A DNA stretch of 64,000 bases, from contig CANJLH010000002.1 of NCBI GenBank assembly GCA_947475415.1, forward strand, positions 1-64,000, read 5' to 3'. Position numbers and translations under genes: made by a program. Numbering within the stretch: the first letter of the stretch is position 1; the number at the start of each line of letters is the position of its first letter. The notes beneath the pieces are model-generated. The model had not been told where the DNA came from and made no database searches. It worked only from the letters and a program-made list of their open reading frames with translations. The stretch is from Caulobacteraceae bacterium. GTDB lineage: Bacteria > Pseudomonadota > Alphaproteobacteria > Caulobacterales > Caulobacteraceae. This document shows positions 36,825-47,900 of this stretch, piece after piece.

Positions 36825-39800
36825 CTAGCCCCGCGCGGCGCGCTTGCCGCCAGCGGACTGCGCGCCAGCCCCCGCCGACGCCAGCTCCCGCAGCGCCGCA
36901 TTGGCGATGGTGAGCTTGGCGAAAGTCCAGCCGCCGGGGGATCCTTCGATCTCCTCCAGGGTCCGCTTCGCCGTGGCCACCGCATCGCCGCGCATGGCCG
37001 ACCAGGAGGCGATGGCGCCGTCGGCGGCCTCATCGCTTTCAGCGGCTTGGGACTTGCCGGCGAAGCTCATCAGCTGGCGGGTGACGGCGGTCTGGGCGAT
37101 CAGCAGATCCTCCACAAGGCGCCGCACGGCGGTGCGCTCGAAGTGGTCGCCGGCGGTGTAGCCGCCCGCCGCGGCCCGTAAACGGTCGAAACCAAAGGCC
37201 TCGCCGGCGCGGTGGTAGAGCCGCGCCGCCTCCGCCAGCGGCCAGGCCGAGCCGCCCGCCAGATCGACGAGATCGCCGGCGGTGGTTAGCGTCTGCAGCA
37301 CGGCGGTGGCCCGGGCCAGGTCCTCCGGAGCCCCGGCCGCCACCAGGTCGGCGCAATGGTCGTCGACAACCATGCGGTCCACCGCCGACAGCACGCCAGG
37401 CGACAGCTCCCGCAGGACGCGGTAGGCCGGGCCGTAACGCTCACGCAGACGCGCCACGGTGAGTGTTTCGCGCGCCGCCCGGCGGGCCAGCCAGAAGGTG
37501 GCGCCGCGGGCCGCGTCAGCCAGCCGTCGGAACAGGGCCATCTGGGCCGGGGCTGGAATGCGTCCGTCCAGAGCCTCCACCGCCGCCCAGATCCGATCCA
37601 GGTCGAGCACCGCCTTGGCCGCCTCATAGCCAATGGCCAGGGCGCCGGCGTCACAGTCGGCGGCCGCCTGCAGCCGCGAAGGGAAGCTGGGGCCGCAACG
37701 GTTGATCAGATCATTGGCGACCACGGTGGCGATGATTTCGCGCCGAAGCCGGTGGCCCGCGATCGCCTCGCGATGCTTGCGCAGGGCCTTGGGGAAATAG
37801 GCCTCCAGCACCCCATCGAAATAGTCATCGTCGGGGGCGGCGGACTCCACGATGGCTTCGGACAGCTCCAGCTTGCCGTAGGCCAGCAGCACCGCCAGCT
37901 CCGGCCGGGTGAGGCCCCGGCCCGCCGCCCTGCGCGCGGTGATCTCGGCGATGTCGGGCAGGAACTCCACCGCCCGATCGAGCCGGCCCGCCGCCTCCAG
38001 CCGGGCCATGAACCGCGCATGGGCGTCCAGGTCGCCAGAGGAATCCATTTCCAGCAGGGACAGCGCTAGGGTCTGGCCGTAGTTGTGGGCCAACACGTGC
38101 TGGGCCACCTCATCGGTCATCGATTTCAGCAGCGCATCCCGGCGCTTGCGGGTGAGTTTGCCCTGCCGCTCCAGGGCGCCGGTGACGATCTTGATGTTCA
38201 CTTCGTGGTCTGAGCAGTCGACGCCGGCGGAATTATCGATGGCGTCGGTGTCGATCCGTCCGCCAGCCTGAGCGAACTCGATGCGCCCGCGCTGGGTGAG
38301 GCCAAGGTTGGCCCCTTCCCCCACCACCTGCACCCGCAGGTCGGCCCCATTGACGCGCACCGCGTCGCTGGCCTTATCCCCGGCGTCAGCGTGAGATTCC
38401 GCGGACGACTTCACATAGGTGCCGATGCCGCCCAGGTAGAGCAGTTCGGCGCGCATCTTCAGGATGGCGTTGATCAGTTCGGTTGGCGCCATGGCTTCGG
38501 CGTCGACGTCAAGCAGGGCGCGGACTTCGGGGCTGAGCGGGATCGATTTCAGCGTCCGGGGAAACACGCCGCCGCCCTTGGAGATCAGCTTGCGGTCATA
38601 GTCGTCCCAGGACGAGCGCGGCAGGGCGAACATCCGCTGCCGCTCCACGAAGCTCGCCGCCGGGTCGGGATCGGGATCCAGGAAGACGTGGCGGTGGTCA
38701 AAGGCCGCCACCAGCCGGATCTGCCGCGACAGCAACATGCCATTGCCGAACACGTCGCCGGACATGTCGCCCACACCGGCCACCGTGAAGGATTCGGCCT
38801 GGATGTCCTTACCCAGTTCCCGGAAATGGCGCTTCACCGCCTCCCAGGCGCCGCGCGCGGTGATCGCCATCACCTTGTGGTCATAGCCCGCCGAACCGCC
38901 GGAGGCGAAGGCGTCGTCCAGCCAGAAGCCGTAGTCGCGCGCCACGCCATTGGCGATATCGGAAAAGGTGGCCGTGCCCTTGTCGGCGGCCACCACCAGA
39001 TAGGGATCGTCGCCGTCATGGGCGATGACGCCCTCCGGACGGATCACCTTGCCGTCGGGGCCGAGGTTGTCGGTGATGTCCAGCAGGCCGGAGAGGAAGG
39101 TCCGGTAGGCGCGGATCCCTTCGGCGCGGATGGCGTCGGGGCCGGATTTTGGCAGCATCTTCGGGTAGAAGCCGCCCTTGGATCCCACCGGCACGATCAC
39201 CGCGTTCTTGACCTGCTGAGCTTTCACCAGTCCCAGAACCTCGGTGCGGAAATCGTCGCGACGGTCCGACCAGCGCAGACCGCCGCGCGCCACCGGGCCA
39301 AAGCGCAGATGCACGCCTTCAACCTCCGCGGCGGAGACGAAGATTTCCCTATAGGGTTTGGGCGCCGGCAGGTCGGCGACCTCGGGGCTCGCAACCTTGA
39401 AGCTGATGTAGGGCTTGGGCTGTCCGGCCGCATCGCGCTGGTAATAGTTGGTGCGCTTGATGGCAGCGGTCAGCAGGGCCATGCGCCGCAGGGCCCGGTC
39501 ATGATCCAAGCTTTCGACCAGTTGCAGGGCTTCGGTGATTTCCCCCATGATCGCCTGCGCCTGGGCCTGGCGCTGTTCCAGGTTCGCCTTGACCGCCGGA
39601 TCGAAGCGACTGCGGAACAGATCCAGGATCAGCCGCGCCACGCCGGGATAGTCGTTGAGCGCCTGTTCCTGCACGCGCTGGCTGGGATCCAGCCCTGACT
39701 GCTGCCGGTGGCGGGCGATCGCCCGGATCAGAGCCGCCTCGCGCCAGGAGATCGACAGCTCCAGAACCAGCCGGTTGAAGCCGTCATTCTCCGCGCGTCC

Positions 39801-41711
39801 GCTCCAGACCGCCGTGATCGCGTCCTCGAAGGCCAGCTTCAGGTCGGCGAACACCAGGTGTTCGCCCCGCTCGTCCTCGATTTCGAAGTCGTGGACCCAG
39901 ACGGGTTCCGCGCCCGCCGGACGGACCGGGAAACCCTGTTCGGCCAAGGCCTTCAGTCCCATGTTCTCGACGATCGGCAGCACGTCGGCCAGCAGCGCCG
40001 GCGCGCCAGGACGATAGAGCTTGAATCGGAACCGGGTGGGCGGATCGTCGGGCAGGCGGAACGCTCTCGCCCGGATCGTTTCGCCCACAGGCAAGGCCTC
40101 GATCTCAGCGATGTCGGCGAGAGCCTCAGCCGCATCGTAGCGGTCCTTATAACCGGCGCGGAAAGCGTCTCGATAGCAGGCGATCTTCGACCCTATGGCG
40201 GCGGGCTCGCCGACGTCGGCGCGCACAACGGCTTCGAAGCGATCCTCCCAGGTGCGGGCCGCCTCGCTGGCCGCGGCCTCAAGGGTCGCGAGACTGGGGT
40301 TCAGATGCGCCTGCGGGGTGAACCCGATGATGAAGTGGACACGGGCCAACGCGCCCTCGCCGAAAGCCGGATAGGCCGCGGAGACCCGGCCGCCGTAGGC
40401 CTCGGCGAGCATGGCGCCGACCTGCGCCTGCAGGTCGGAGTTGAACCGGTCCCGGGGCGCGTAGAACAGGATTGATGCGAACCGGTCAAAGGGATCGCGC
40501 CGCTCGAACAGCCGCACCCGGGGCCGGTCGAACAGGTGCAGGATTCCCAGCGCCTGGGTGAGCAACTCGCTTTCCGAAATCTGGAAGAGTTCGTCGCGCG
40601 GGTGGTTCTCAAGGACGTTGCGCAGGCGTTTTTCGTTGTGCCCGCCGGGCGCCAAGGCCGCCTTGTCGATCACATGGGCGAGCTTGGCTCTGAGCAGCGG
40701 CACCGAGGCGGCGGGCTGGTCATAAACCTCCGACGAAAACAGCCCGACGAACCGAACCTCTCCGACGGGCGTCCCGTCCGGCGCGTAGCGTTTGACGCCG
40801 ACGTAATCCATATGGGTGCGCCGATGCACCCGGGAGCGGAGGTTGGACTTGGCCACCGTGAGCGCCGGTTCGCTGCGCAAGCGGCCCTGCATGCGCGCGC
40901 CCAGCACCGCCGGCTCGTTGGCCCGGCGCAGGACGCTGCGATCCGGATCGCGCAGGACGCCCAGCCCGTCTCCAGGCTTGTAGAGCTCCGCGGCGGGTGA
41001 AATCTTGCCGCCTCGCGGCTTGGGGTAGTCGTAGTTGCGCGCGCCAAGGAACACAAAATGGCCGTCCTGCAGCCAGGTCAGGAAAGCCACCGCCTCGTCC
41101 CGCTCGGCCGGCGGCAGTGCGGTCACCCGCAGTTCGGCGATGGTGGTCCCCATCAGGCCCAGCATCGCCTGGAAGTCCTGGGTGGCGGTGAGGGCGTCGG
41201 CGAGGGTTTCGCGTACGCCCGTGATGAGCGCCGCCTCGCGGTCGGGACCCAGGTGCTCCAGTATCACCTGGATCGCGGACTCCCGGCGCATGGTCCCCGT
41301 CGCGACCCGCGTCCCGCGCCGATCACGCGCGACGCCGACCACCGGGTGATACATTGCTCGCACCGCCAGACCCTGCTCGGCGATCTCCCCCATCACGCTG
41401 TCCACCAGGAACGGCGCGTCGTCCTGCAGGATCTCCAGGCGGTCCAGGCGCGCTTCGGCGCCCAGAACGGGGAGGATTCGCAGGCGTGGCTTGCGGTCTG
41501 GCCGCCGGGCCCCGAAAGCCCAGAAATCCGCCAGGTTGAGCGCCAATTGCTCCGGGGTCAGTTCGGGCGGCTCTTCCGGCTCAGCATCGCCAGCGGCGAA
41601 GGCGATGAAGGTCTGGGCCGCCTCGGCGGCGGGGTCTTCACCAACAGCATCCAGAAATGCCTGCGTGATGCGCTTGCCCAGTGGGGTTCTGGCCCTTGGC
41701 GCGCGGCTCAC
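36825..41711 (-). CDS. gdhZ: NAD-specific glutamate dehydrogenase, large type
   Basis: This 1628-residue protein is the 180-kDa class of NAD-dependent glutamate dehydrogenase, which degrades glutamate to 2-oxoglutarate and ammonia. The N-terminal two-fifths is the family-specific regulatory region with RRTHMDYVGVKRY. The catalytic part contains FGPVARGGLRWSDRRDDFRTEVLGL and VPVGSKGGFYPK (about residue 845). A long C-terminal domain follows. In Caulobacter the GdhZ enzyme also binds FtsZ and tunes division; that role is known there and only inferred here. The start is a GTG at 41711; an 11-bp hairpin lies 22 bases upstream of it. Confidence 0.95.
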   Translation of the reverse strand: MSRAPRARTPLGKRITQAFLDAVGEDPAAEAAQTFIAFAAGDAEPEEPPELTPEQLALNLADFWAFGARRPDRKPRLRILPVLGAEARLDRLEILQDDAPFLVDSVMGEIAEQGLAVRAMYHPVVGVARDRRGTRVATGTMRRESAIQVILEHLGPDREAALITGVRETLADALTATQDFQAMLGLMGTTIAELRVTALPPAERDEAVAFLTWLQDGHFVFLGARNYDYPKPRGGKISPAAELYKPGDGLGVLRDPDRSVLRRANEPAVLGARMQGRLRSEPALTVAKSNLRSRVHRRTHMDYVGVKRYAPDGTPVGEVRFVGLFSSEVYDQPAASVPLLRAKLAHVIDKAALAPGGHNEKRLRNVLENHPRDELFQISESELLTQALGILHLFDRPRVRLFERRDPFDRFASILFYAPRDRFNSDLQAQVGAMLAEAYGGRVSAAYPAFGEGALARVHFIIGFTPQAHLNPSLATLEAAASEAARTWEDRFEAVVRADVGEPAAIGSKIACYRDAFRAGYKDRYDAAEALADIAEIEALPVGETIRARAFRLPDDPPTRFRFKLYRPGAPALLADVLPIVENMGLKALAEQGFPVRPAGAEPVWVHDFEIEDERGEHLVFADLKLAFEDAITAVWSGRAENDGFNRLVLELSISWREAALIRAIARHRQQSGLDPSQRVQEQALNDYPGVARLILDLFRSRFDPAVKANLEQRQAQAQAIMGEITEALQLVESLDHDRALRRMALLTAAIKRTNYYQRDAAGQPKPYISFKVASPEVADLPAPKPYREIFVSAAEVEGVHLRFGPVARGGLRWSDRRDDFRTEVLGLVKAQQVKNAVIVPVGSKGGFYPKMLPKSGPDAIRAEGIRAYRTFLSGLLDITDNLGPDGKVIRPEGVIAHDGDDPYLVVAADKGTATFSDIANGVARDYGFWLDDAFASGGSAGYDHKVMAITARGAWEAVKRHFRELGKDIQAESFTVAGVGDMSGDVFGNGMLLSRQIRLVAAFDHRHVFLDPDPDPAASFVERQRMFALPRSSWDDYDRKLISKGGGVFPRTLKSIPLSPEVRALLDVDAEAMAPTELINAILKMRAELLYLGGIGTYVKSSAESHADAGDKASDAVRVNGADLRVQVVGEGANLGLTQRGRIEFAQAGGRIDTDAIDNSAGVDCSDHEVNIKIVTGALERQGKLTRKRRDALLKSMTDEVAQHVLAHNYGQTLALSLLEMDSSGDLDAHARFMARLEAAGRLDRAVEFLPDIAEITARRAAGRGLTRPELAVLLAYGKLELSEAIVESAAPDDDYFDGVLEAYFPKALRKHREAIAGHRLRREIIATVVANDLINRCGPSFPSRLQAAADCDAGALAIGYEAAKAVLDLDRIWAAVEALDGRIPAPAQMALFRRLADAARGATFWLARRAARETLTVARLRERYGPAYRVLRELSPGVLSAVDRMVVDDHCADLVAAGAPEDLARATAVLQTLTTAGDLVDLAGGSAWPLAEAARLYHRAGEAFGFDRLRAAAGGYTAGDHFERTAVRRLVEDLLIAQTAVTRQLMSFAGKSQAAESDEAADGAIASWSAMRGDAVATAKRTLEEIEGSPGGWTFAKLTIANAALRELASAGAGAQSAGGKRAARG

Positions 41712-41732
41712 AAGCGGAGCCCCGACGCGAGT

Positions 41733-41762
41733 GCGCCGCCGGAGGAGAGTGTCCGGCGGCGC
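41733..41762 (-). promoter_or_regulatory. Stable hairpin in the gdhZ leader
   Basis: GCGCCGCCGGA and TCCGGCGGCGC form a perfect 11-bp stem with an 8-base loop, 22 bases upstream of the gdhZ GTG. On the transcript the loop reads CACTCTCC. No run of U follows. It may shape translation or mRNA life of gdhZ, but this is inference. The rest of the 196-base gap (41712-41907) holds nothing I recognise. Confidence 0.45.
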
Positions 41763-41907
41763 GTCGCTCCCCCGTGGGGGACCGGGGAAGCAGACTTTGC
41801 TCGCGGCGTCCGTGGGCTGGGGTGGCGGACGCTCGTCTGGGATCCAGTAGGACCCGAGCCAACCATAGATAGGAACGCCTCAGTCATATTCACCCCCCTG
41901 GTCACAG

Positions 41908-43005
41908 TCATTTTACGGCGGGATCCCGTACGTCCCGCGTCTCCGCCGTTTGACGGGCGTCGGAGCGGTCGGGGTCGCCATCGGCGGACAGCAGAACCGC
42001 CACCCAGCGCGTGCCTGGAAACTGTGACAGGATGACCATGATCATCACCGTCAGCGGCGTGGACAGGAACATGCCCGCCACACCCCAGATTTGGCCCCAG
42101 AACGCCAGCGCCAGCAGCACCACGACCGGATCGATGTTGAGGCTGCGGCCCTGCATGCGCGGCAAGACGACGTTCGCGACGACCAGATGCACCGCGTAGA
42201 GGACGCCCAGCAGCGTGGCCGCCTGCCAGAGGGTGTCGAACTGCAACAGAGCGAAAACCGTCGGCGCCAGGATACCTATGAAGCCGCCGAGCACCGGGAC
42301 ATAGGACGCGATGAAAATCAGAAAGGCCCAGAACATGGCGTCTTCCAGCCCGACCACCGCCATGGCCACCCAGGAGGCGAAACCGAGGATCAGGCCGGTT
42401 ACGGTCTGCACCCAAAGATACTGTTCGACGCCATCACGCACGCGAAGGAACGTCTCCACCGCTTCCTGCCGTTCGGGTCGGTGGGGGAAAAGCCCTACGA
42501 TCTTGCGCTCGAAGCCGCGTTCCGAGGCGATGATGAAACCCAGGTAGATGATTATAAAGATGGCGTTGGACGTGAAGCCCTGCAGCCCGCGGGCGACGTC
42601 GGCGAGATACTTGGCCGGATCGAGCCGCACGAACAACTGGTCGATGGTGGGCGGAACCTGGGCGCCGAACGCTGCGGCGGCGCGCGCCAGCAGGCCATTG
42701 AGGCGCGGCGTATAGGCGTCCAACTGGCTGACGAATCCGGTGGCGTTGTCCGCGATCACGAATACCGCCGCGCCGAACAGGGCGATCGACAATACGATGG
42801 CGAGCGGCCTTTCCGCACCACGGGGCAGGAACGGCGCCCGTCGGCGCAGGACCCGGGAAAAGCCATCGATCATGATGGCCAGGAAGACCGCAAGCGCCAA
42901 CGGACTGAGAATGCCGTGGAGGAGAAAGAGTGTCGCGCCGCCGGCGATCACCGCCAGGATCACAAGCGCATTTCGGGATACGCCGTCAGAACGATCGGCC
43001 GCCAT
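41908..43005 (-). CDS. AI-2E family (PerM-like) permease
   Basis: This 365-residue membrane protein has the AI-2E/PerM layout: two N-terminal helices (ALVILAVIAGGATLFLLHGILSPLALAVFLAIM), a soluble loop of about 120 residues, then a cluster of helices with the signature ASYVPVLGGFIGILAPTVFALLQF. Members export small hydrophilic compounds or act as Na+/H+ antiporters, so the AI-2 name should not be taken literally. The ATG at 43005 gives a sensible cytosolic tail; the upstream extension has no support. It reads toward gdhZ and may share its transcript. Confidence 0.88.
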   Translation of the reverse strand: MAADRSDGVSRNALVILAVIAGGATLFLLHGILSPLALAVFLAIMIDGFSRVLRRRAPFLPRGAERPLAIVLSIALFGAAVFVIADNATGFVSQLDAYTPRLNGLLARAAAAFGAQVPPTIDQLFVRLDPAKYLADVARGLQGFTSNAIFIIIYLGFIIASERGFERKIVGLFPHRPERQEAVETFLRVRDGVEQYLWVQTVTGLILGFASWVAMAVVGLEDAMFWAFLIFIASYVPVLGGFIGILAPTVFALLQFDTLWQAATLLGVLYAVHLVVANVVLPRMQGRSLNIDPVVVLLALAFWGQIWGVAGMFLSTPLTVMIMVILSQFPGTRWVAVLLSADGDPDRSDARQTAETRDVRDPAVK

Positions 43006-43120
43006 GGGTGGAGTTTTCCGCCTGATTCGCCAAAGATCGAGGCTGCGATGGTGGACTTCTGCTGGCGGCGCGTCGAGGGCGCGGTTAGCTTCGCGGCGCA
43101 ACAACGGCGGAGAAACCTAA

Positions 43121-44602
43121 ATGGCGGCGGAAGACGGCGTGGTGATCGGTTTTTCCGATCATTTCGAAGTGCTCAGACTGGACCGGGCCAATCGCCATGG
43201 CCTGGTGGCCGGAGCGACGGGAACCGGCAAGACCGTCACCCTGCAGATTCTGGCCCAGGGCCTGTCCGATGCCGGCGTCCCCGTCTTCGCCGCCGACGTC
43301 AAGGGCGACCTGTGCGGCGTGGCCGCCGTGGGCGCCCCCAATGAAAAGATGTTGGCCCGCGCCAAGGGCATGGGCCTCGACCTGCGCCCCGCGGCCGCCC
43401 CGACGGTGTTCTGGGACCTGTTCGGCGAGAAGGGCCACCCGATCCGGGCCACCATTTCGGAAATGGGTCCGGTGCTGTTGTCACGCATGCTCGAACTGAA
43501 CGACGTCCAGGAGGGCGCGCTCAACGTGGTGTTCAAGGCCGCGGATGCCGAGGGACTGATGCTGCTGGACCTGAAGGACCTGCAGGCGGCGCTGACCTAC
43601 GCCTCCGAACACTCCAAGGAGCTGGGCGCGCAGTATGGAGCGGTGGCGCCGGCCACGGTGGCGACGATCCAGCGCAAGCTGCTGGTGCTGGAGAACCAGG
43701 GCGGGACCAACCTGTTCGGCGAACCTGCGTTGCAGCTATCCGACCTGATGCGCACGGAGCCCGGCGGGCGCGGTTATGTGAACGTCCTGGCGGCCGACCG
43801 GTTGATCAATTCGCCGCAACTCTACGCCACTTTCCTGCTTTGGCTGCTGTCGGAGCTGTTCGAGGATCTGCCCGAGGTGGGCGACCCGGCCAAGCCCCGA
43901 CTGGTGTTCTTCTTCGACGAGGCGCACCTGCTGTTCCGGGATGCGCCCTCGGGCCTGTTGCAGAAGGTGGAGCAGGTGGTGCGGCTGATCCGCTCTAAGG
44001 GCGTCGGCGTCTACTTCATCACCCAGAACCCCGCCGACATCCCGGAGACCGTGCTCGGCCAGCTGGGCAACCGCGTGCAGCATGCGCTGCGCGCCTATAC
44101 GCCCTCCGAGCAGCGAGGCCTGAAGGCGGCGTCGGATTCGTTCCGCCCCAACCCGGCCTTCGACACCGCCGAGGCGATCCAGGGCCTGGGCGTCGGCGAG
44201 GCCCTTGTCTCCGTACTGGACGAAAAGGGCGCGCCCACCGTGGTGCAGAAGACCCTGATCCGTCCGCCGGCTTCGCGTCTGGGGCCCCTGACGCCCGATG
44301 AGCGCGCCAATGTGGTGGCGCAAAGTCCGGTGCGGGGAATCTATGACGTCGCCAAGGATCGCGAATCCGCCTTCGAGGTGCTGCAACAGCGCGCCAAGGC
44401 CGCAGCCGCCGCTGCCGCCGGTGAGGAGGCCGAGGCCGCCGAGGCCAAGGTCGCCGCCCGGCCGCGCGCCGCCGCGCCGCGCAGCGCCAGCCGGCAGGGC
44501 ATGGGCGAGGCCTTCGCCAAGTCGCTGCTGCGCACCATAGGCTCGACGGTGGGACGCGAATTGATCCGCGGCGTGCTGGGCGGGCTCAAGCGGCGTCGCT
44601 AG
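43121..44602 (+). CDS. HerA-like helicase/ATPase (DUF853)
   Basis: This 493-residue protein belongs to the FtsK/HerA P-loop group, DUF853 type. Walker A is [11 protein letters not shown] near residue 31, Walker B is [12 protein letters not shown], and a DVKGDL segment follows strand 2. The conserved [27 protein letters not shown] stretch contains the sensor and arginine-finger region. An Ala/Glu-rich linker (about residues 425-460) precedes a short basic C-terminus. Similar E. coli YjgR-type proteins have no established role. GGAG precedes the ATG by eight bases. The gene overlaps the 3' end of the kinase gene by 17 bases, tail to tail. Confidence 0.88.
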   Translation: MAAEDGVVIGFSDHFEVLRLDRANRHGLVAGATGTGKTVTLQILAQGLSDAGVPVFAADVKGDLCGVAAVGAPNEKMLARAKGMGLDLRPAAAPTVFWDLFGEKGHPIRATISEMGPVLLSRMLELNDVQEGALNVVFKAADAEGLMLLDLKDLQAALTYASEHSKELGAQYGAVAPATVATIQRKLLVLENQGGTNLFGEPALQLSDLMRTEPGGRGYVNVLAADRLINSPQLYATFLLWLLSELFEDLPEVGDPAKPRLVFFFDEAHLLFRDAPSGLLQKVEQVVRLIRSKGVGVYFITQNPADIPETVLGQLGNRVQHALRAYTPSEQRGLKAASDSFRPNPAFDTAEAIQGLGVGEALVSVLDEKGAPTVVQKTLIRPPASRLGPLTPDERANVVAQSPVRGIYDVAKDRESAFEVLQQRAKAAAAAAAGEEAEAAEAKVAARPRAAAPRSASRQGMGEAFAKSLLRTIGSTVGRELIRGVLGGLKRRR

Positions 44603-46949
44603 ACGGTAGGGAACCCGCCTCGCCGGGCCGCAGGACCCGGTGAAGGGCTTCGGCCAGCTGATCAGCGTTGAAGGGCTTGCGCAGCACCGGCCAATCCATG
44701 GCCTCGGTCGCCTCGGCCCGTTCGCCCGCATATCCGGTGGCCAGCACGATCGGCAGGTCGGGACGCAGAGCGGACGCGGCGCGGGCGAGGTCGAATCCGC
44801 TCATGGCGCCGGGCATCACGATATCGGACAGGACAAGATCAAAAGCCTCGCCGCTCTGCAGCCGCTCCAGGGCTGGCGGCCCGCCGGCCTCGCAGGTCAC
44901 CGCAAAGCCCATTTCCACCAGCAGCGCCTCGGTCACCTCGCGGACGGCCTCATCATCCTCCACCAGCAGCACGCGAACGCCGGCCGCCCACGGCGCCGGT
45001 CGGGATAATTCGCCGCCGGCCGGCGCATCAGCGACACCCGACGCCAGGGGCAGACGCAGGCGAACGGTGGTGCCTTCGCCGACAACGCTATCGATCACCA
45101 CGGTCCCGCCGCATTGGGTGACGAAACCGAACACCTGGGCGAGCCCGAGCCCCGTGCCCTTGCCCACCTCCTTGGTGGTGAAGAAGGGCTCATAGACCCG
45201 CTCCAGCACCTCGCGCGGCATGCCCGCGCCGGTGTCTGAGACCGAGATTCGCACATAGTCACCCGGCGCGGCCCCACTTCTATCGCCGGCTCCGAGCCGC
45301 ACACGCGCGGCCTCGATGCGGATCTCGCCGCCGGCGGGCGTGGCGTCCGCCGCATTGACCACCAGGTTCAAAAGGGCCGCTTCGAACTGGGCGGCGTCGA
45401 GGCGACTGTGGCCAAGTTCGGACTCGCAGAAGACGCTAAGCTCAAGGGCCTCGCCAATCGCACGCCGCACCAGGGGCTCGATCTGCAGGATCAGGGCGGC
45501 CACATCGGTGACTTCAAGCTTCAGTTCCTGACGGCGCGCGAAGGCGAGCAGTTGGCGGGTCAGGCGCTCTCCACGCTGGCCCGCCGCGAGGGCCGCCTCT
45601 CCCAGCCGCGTAACCCGGGCGGCGTCATCGGGCTTGCGCAGGATCATGTCGAGGCCGCCGATAATCACCGTGAGCAGGTTGTTGAAGTCGTGCGCCACAC
45701 CGCCGGTGAGCCGACCAACGGTCTCCAGTCGCTGCGCCTGGGCCAGCGACGCCTCCGCCCGCGCCCGCTCCTCCAGGCTCGCCTCCAGCGCACGGGTGCG
45801 TTCGGCCACCCGCTCTTCGAGGTTCTGCCGGGCTTCGACGATTTCGGTGATGTCGGTGGCCGATCCATACCAACGCAGGACCGCGCCGGAAGGGTCGCGC
45901 ACCGACGTCACCCGGCCGCTGAACCAGCGCCAGACCCCGTCATGGCGCCGGATTCGATATTCCAGGTCCGGCGGCGGGACGCCGGCCTGCAGGCTGCGCC
46001 AGACCGACTCGACGCGCGGATGGTCTTCCGGATGCACCACTTCCAGCCAATCCATCCCGTAGAGCTGTTCCGCCGGCAGGCCCGTGTAACGGTTCCATTG
46101 CGGGCTGAAGAAGTCGACTTCGCCTCGGTTGGGGCTGGACCAGAGCAATTGCGGCAGGGCGTTGATCAGGACACGGATCTGGGCTTCGCCCTGGCGCAGC
46201 GCCTCTTCCGCCGCCCGTTGCTCGGTGACGTCGCGATAAGTGATGGCCACCCCGTGATCGAGACGCACGCCCGCGTTTCGCATCCAGCGCACTTCGCCGC
46301 CGATGGTGACCTTGACCTCCTTCTCGGCCTGAGGGGCCGGGTCCATAGCCTCCATCAGGCGGGCGAACATCGCCTCACCCTCCTGCCCAGCGAACACCTC
46401 CCGGACCCTTCTGCCCACCAGGCCGCCCAGGCTTGCCGGAGTCGTGCGTTCAGCGGCGGGATTGGCGTAGAGCCAGCGGAAGTCCACGATCCGTCCGCCG
46501 CGGGAAACGGGCTCCAGGATGACGAACGGATCCCGGGCGCCTTCCAGAGCGACACGGAATTGCTGCGCCGCGGCTGCGCCCCGCTGCGCGCCCAGGCGCA
46601 GGATCCGGGTCATAGCGACCAGCAACAGGGCGATCACTGCGAACAGGATCGAGGCCGCGCCGCGGCCGGCGAAGGGGCCTGCCGGAGACGGTGGAGAAAA
46701 CAGGAACAGTTCAGCGGCAAAGCTCAGCACGATCGCCAGAACGCCGCCGCGCGCGCCCGCCACAACGGTGGAGAACAGGATCGCCGGGATGAAGGTCATG
46801 CCGAAGGGCGGCGGCAGGAACAATCCGGTCAGCGTGCGAAGAAGCGTGCGAAGAAAGGAGCTGACCGCCACGGAAGCGCCGACGAGGCCGAAGGCGACTG
46901 TCCGGCGATCGCTGGCCTTGGTCAAACGCTCGGCCCAACGTCCGATCAT
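44586..46949 (-). CDS. PAS-containing hybrid histidine kinase
   Basis: This 787-residue sensor has four N-terminal membrane helices in a DUF4118-like arrangement (to about residue 115), then two PAS domains (about 125-245 and 255-375; the second has [20 protein letters not shown]). HisKA (His420 in GGVAHDFNN), HATPase ([21 protein letters not shown]) and a receiver with Asp709 (VLSDIVMPG) follow. The [10 protein letters not shown]-box is the HWE-like/HisKA type that often signals to GcrA-independent stress pathways. The stimulus is unknown. There is no linked response regulator, so a separate partner or phosphotransferase is likely. Confidence 0.9.
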   Translation of the reverse strand: MIGRWAERLTKASDRRTVAFGLVGASVAVSSFLRTLLRTLTGLFLPPPFGMTFIPAILFSTVVAGARGGVLAIVLSFAAELFLFSPPSPAGPFAGRGAASILFAVIALLLVAMTRILRLGAQRGAAAAQQFRVALEGARDPFVILEPVSRGGRIVDFRWLYANPAAERTTPASLGGLVGRRVREVFAGQEGEAMFARLMEAMDPAPQAEKEVKVTIGGEVRWMRNAGVRLDHGVAITYRDVTEQRAAEEALRQGEAQIRVLINALPQLLWSSPNRGEVDFFSPQWNRYTGLPAEQLYGMDWLEVVHPEDHPRVESVWRSLQAGVPPPDLEYRIRRHDGVWRWFSGRVTSVRDPSGAVLRWYGSATDITEIVEARQNLEERVAERTRALEASLEERARAEASLAQAQRLETVGRLTGGVAHDFNNLLTVIIGGLDMILRKPDDAARVTRLGEAALAAGQRGERLTRQLLAFARRQELKLEVTDVAALILQIEPLVRRAIGEALELSVFCESELGHSRLDAAQFEAALLNLVVNAADATPAGGEIRIEAARVRLGAGDRSGAAPGDYVRISVSDTGAGMPREVLERVYEPFFTTKEVGKGTGLGLAQVFGFVTQCGGTVVIDSVVGEGTTVRLRLPLASGVADAPAGGELSRPAPWAAGVRVLLVEDDEAVREVTEALLVEMGFAVTCEAGGPPALERLQSGEAFDLVLSDIVMPGAMSGFDLARAASALRPDLPIVLATGYAGERAEATEAMDWPVLRKPFNADQLAEALHRVLRPGEAGSLPSSDAA

Positions 46950-47057
46950 CTCTGCCCCCCGAAGGCGGGTCCCCCAGGGCGTACGAGACGCCGATTTCGC
47001 CCTGAGGTAAAGTGACCGCTGCAGTGAGGCAGGCTAGCAGGCGTGCCCAGGCGGAAT

Positions 47058-47840
47058 CTATCGCGCCGCCATGCGGATCGCCCCGTCCAGGCGCACGCAC
47101 TCGCCATTAAAGTAGCCGTTGCGAATCATCTCCAGCGCCAGTGACGCATATTCCGGCGGGTCCCCGAGACGCTTGGGGAACGGCACCGAGGCGGCCAGAG
47201 CAGCCTTCACGGGCTCCGGAGCGGCGTTCATCAGCGGCGTGGAGAATATCCCCGGCATGATGGTGTTCACCCGGATGCCGTCGCCCATCAGGTCGCGGGC
47301 CATCGGCAGGGTGACACCCAGCACGCCGCCCTTAGATGCGGAATAAGCGGCCTGACCCACCTGGCCGTCCGTGGCGGCCACCGAGGCGGTGTTGATGATC
47401 ACCCCGCGTTCGCCGTCCTTAAGCGGCTCCAGATCGAGCATCCCCCTGGCCGACTTGGCGGCGCAGCGGAACGTGCCGACCAGATTGAGCTGGATGATGA
47501 AGTTGAAGGCTTCGAGCGGAAAGTGCTGGGTCGCGCCCGTGGTCTTGTCGCGGCTGGCGGTCTTGTGGGCGTTGCCCGTGCCGGCGCAGTTGACCAGAAT
47601 CCGCTCCTGGCCATGGGCGGCCCGGGCTTTTTCGAGGCCGGCGTCGACGCTCTCATCAGAGGTGACGTCAACCTTGCAGAATACGCCGCCGATCTCCTTG
47701 GCGATGGCTTCGCCCCTGTCGGCGTTGATGTCGAACAGGGCGACCTTGACGCCCTGGGCGGCCAAAGCGCGGGCGGTAGCCTCGCCCAGACCGGATGCGC
47801 CGCCGGTAACGACGGCGGCGACGGATGAATTCAGTTGCAT
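47058..47840 (-). CDS. HSD10-like 3-hydroxyacyl-CoA dehydrogenase (SDR)
   Basis: This 260-residue SDR resembles human HSD17B10, which oxidises 2-methyl-3-hydroxybutyryl-CoA and similar acyl-CoAs. The motifs are TGGASGLGEATA, LVNCAGTGNAHKT, the active site NTASVAATDGQVGQAAYSASKGG and the diagnostic end FNGECVRLDGAIRMAAR. It has no acyl-CoA neighbours in the window. A YkvA-type gene is divergent, with their starts only 60 bases apart. Confidence 0.9.
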   Translation of the reverse strand: MQLNSSVAAVVTGGASGLGEATARALAAQGVKVALFDINADRGEAIAKEIGGVFCKVDVTSDESVDAGLEKARAAHGQERILVNCAGTGNAHKTASRDKTTGATQHFPLEAFNFIIQLNLVGTFRCAAKSARGMLDLEPLKDGERGVIINTASVAATDGQVGQAAYSASKGGVLGVTLPMARDLMGDGIRVNTIMPGIFSTPLMNAAPEPVKAALAASVPFPKRLGDPPEYASLALEMIRNGYFNGECVRLDGAIRMAAR

Positions 47841-47900
47841 GGAGGCCTATATTCCCTGTTCGTCGAAATGAATGGCGTTCGGGGCAAGGGTCTTAAACGG

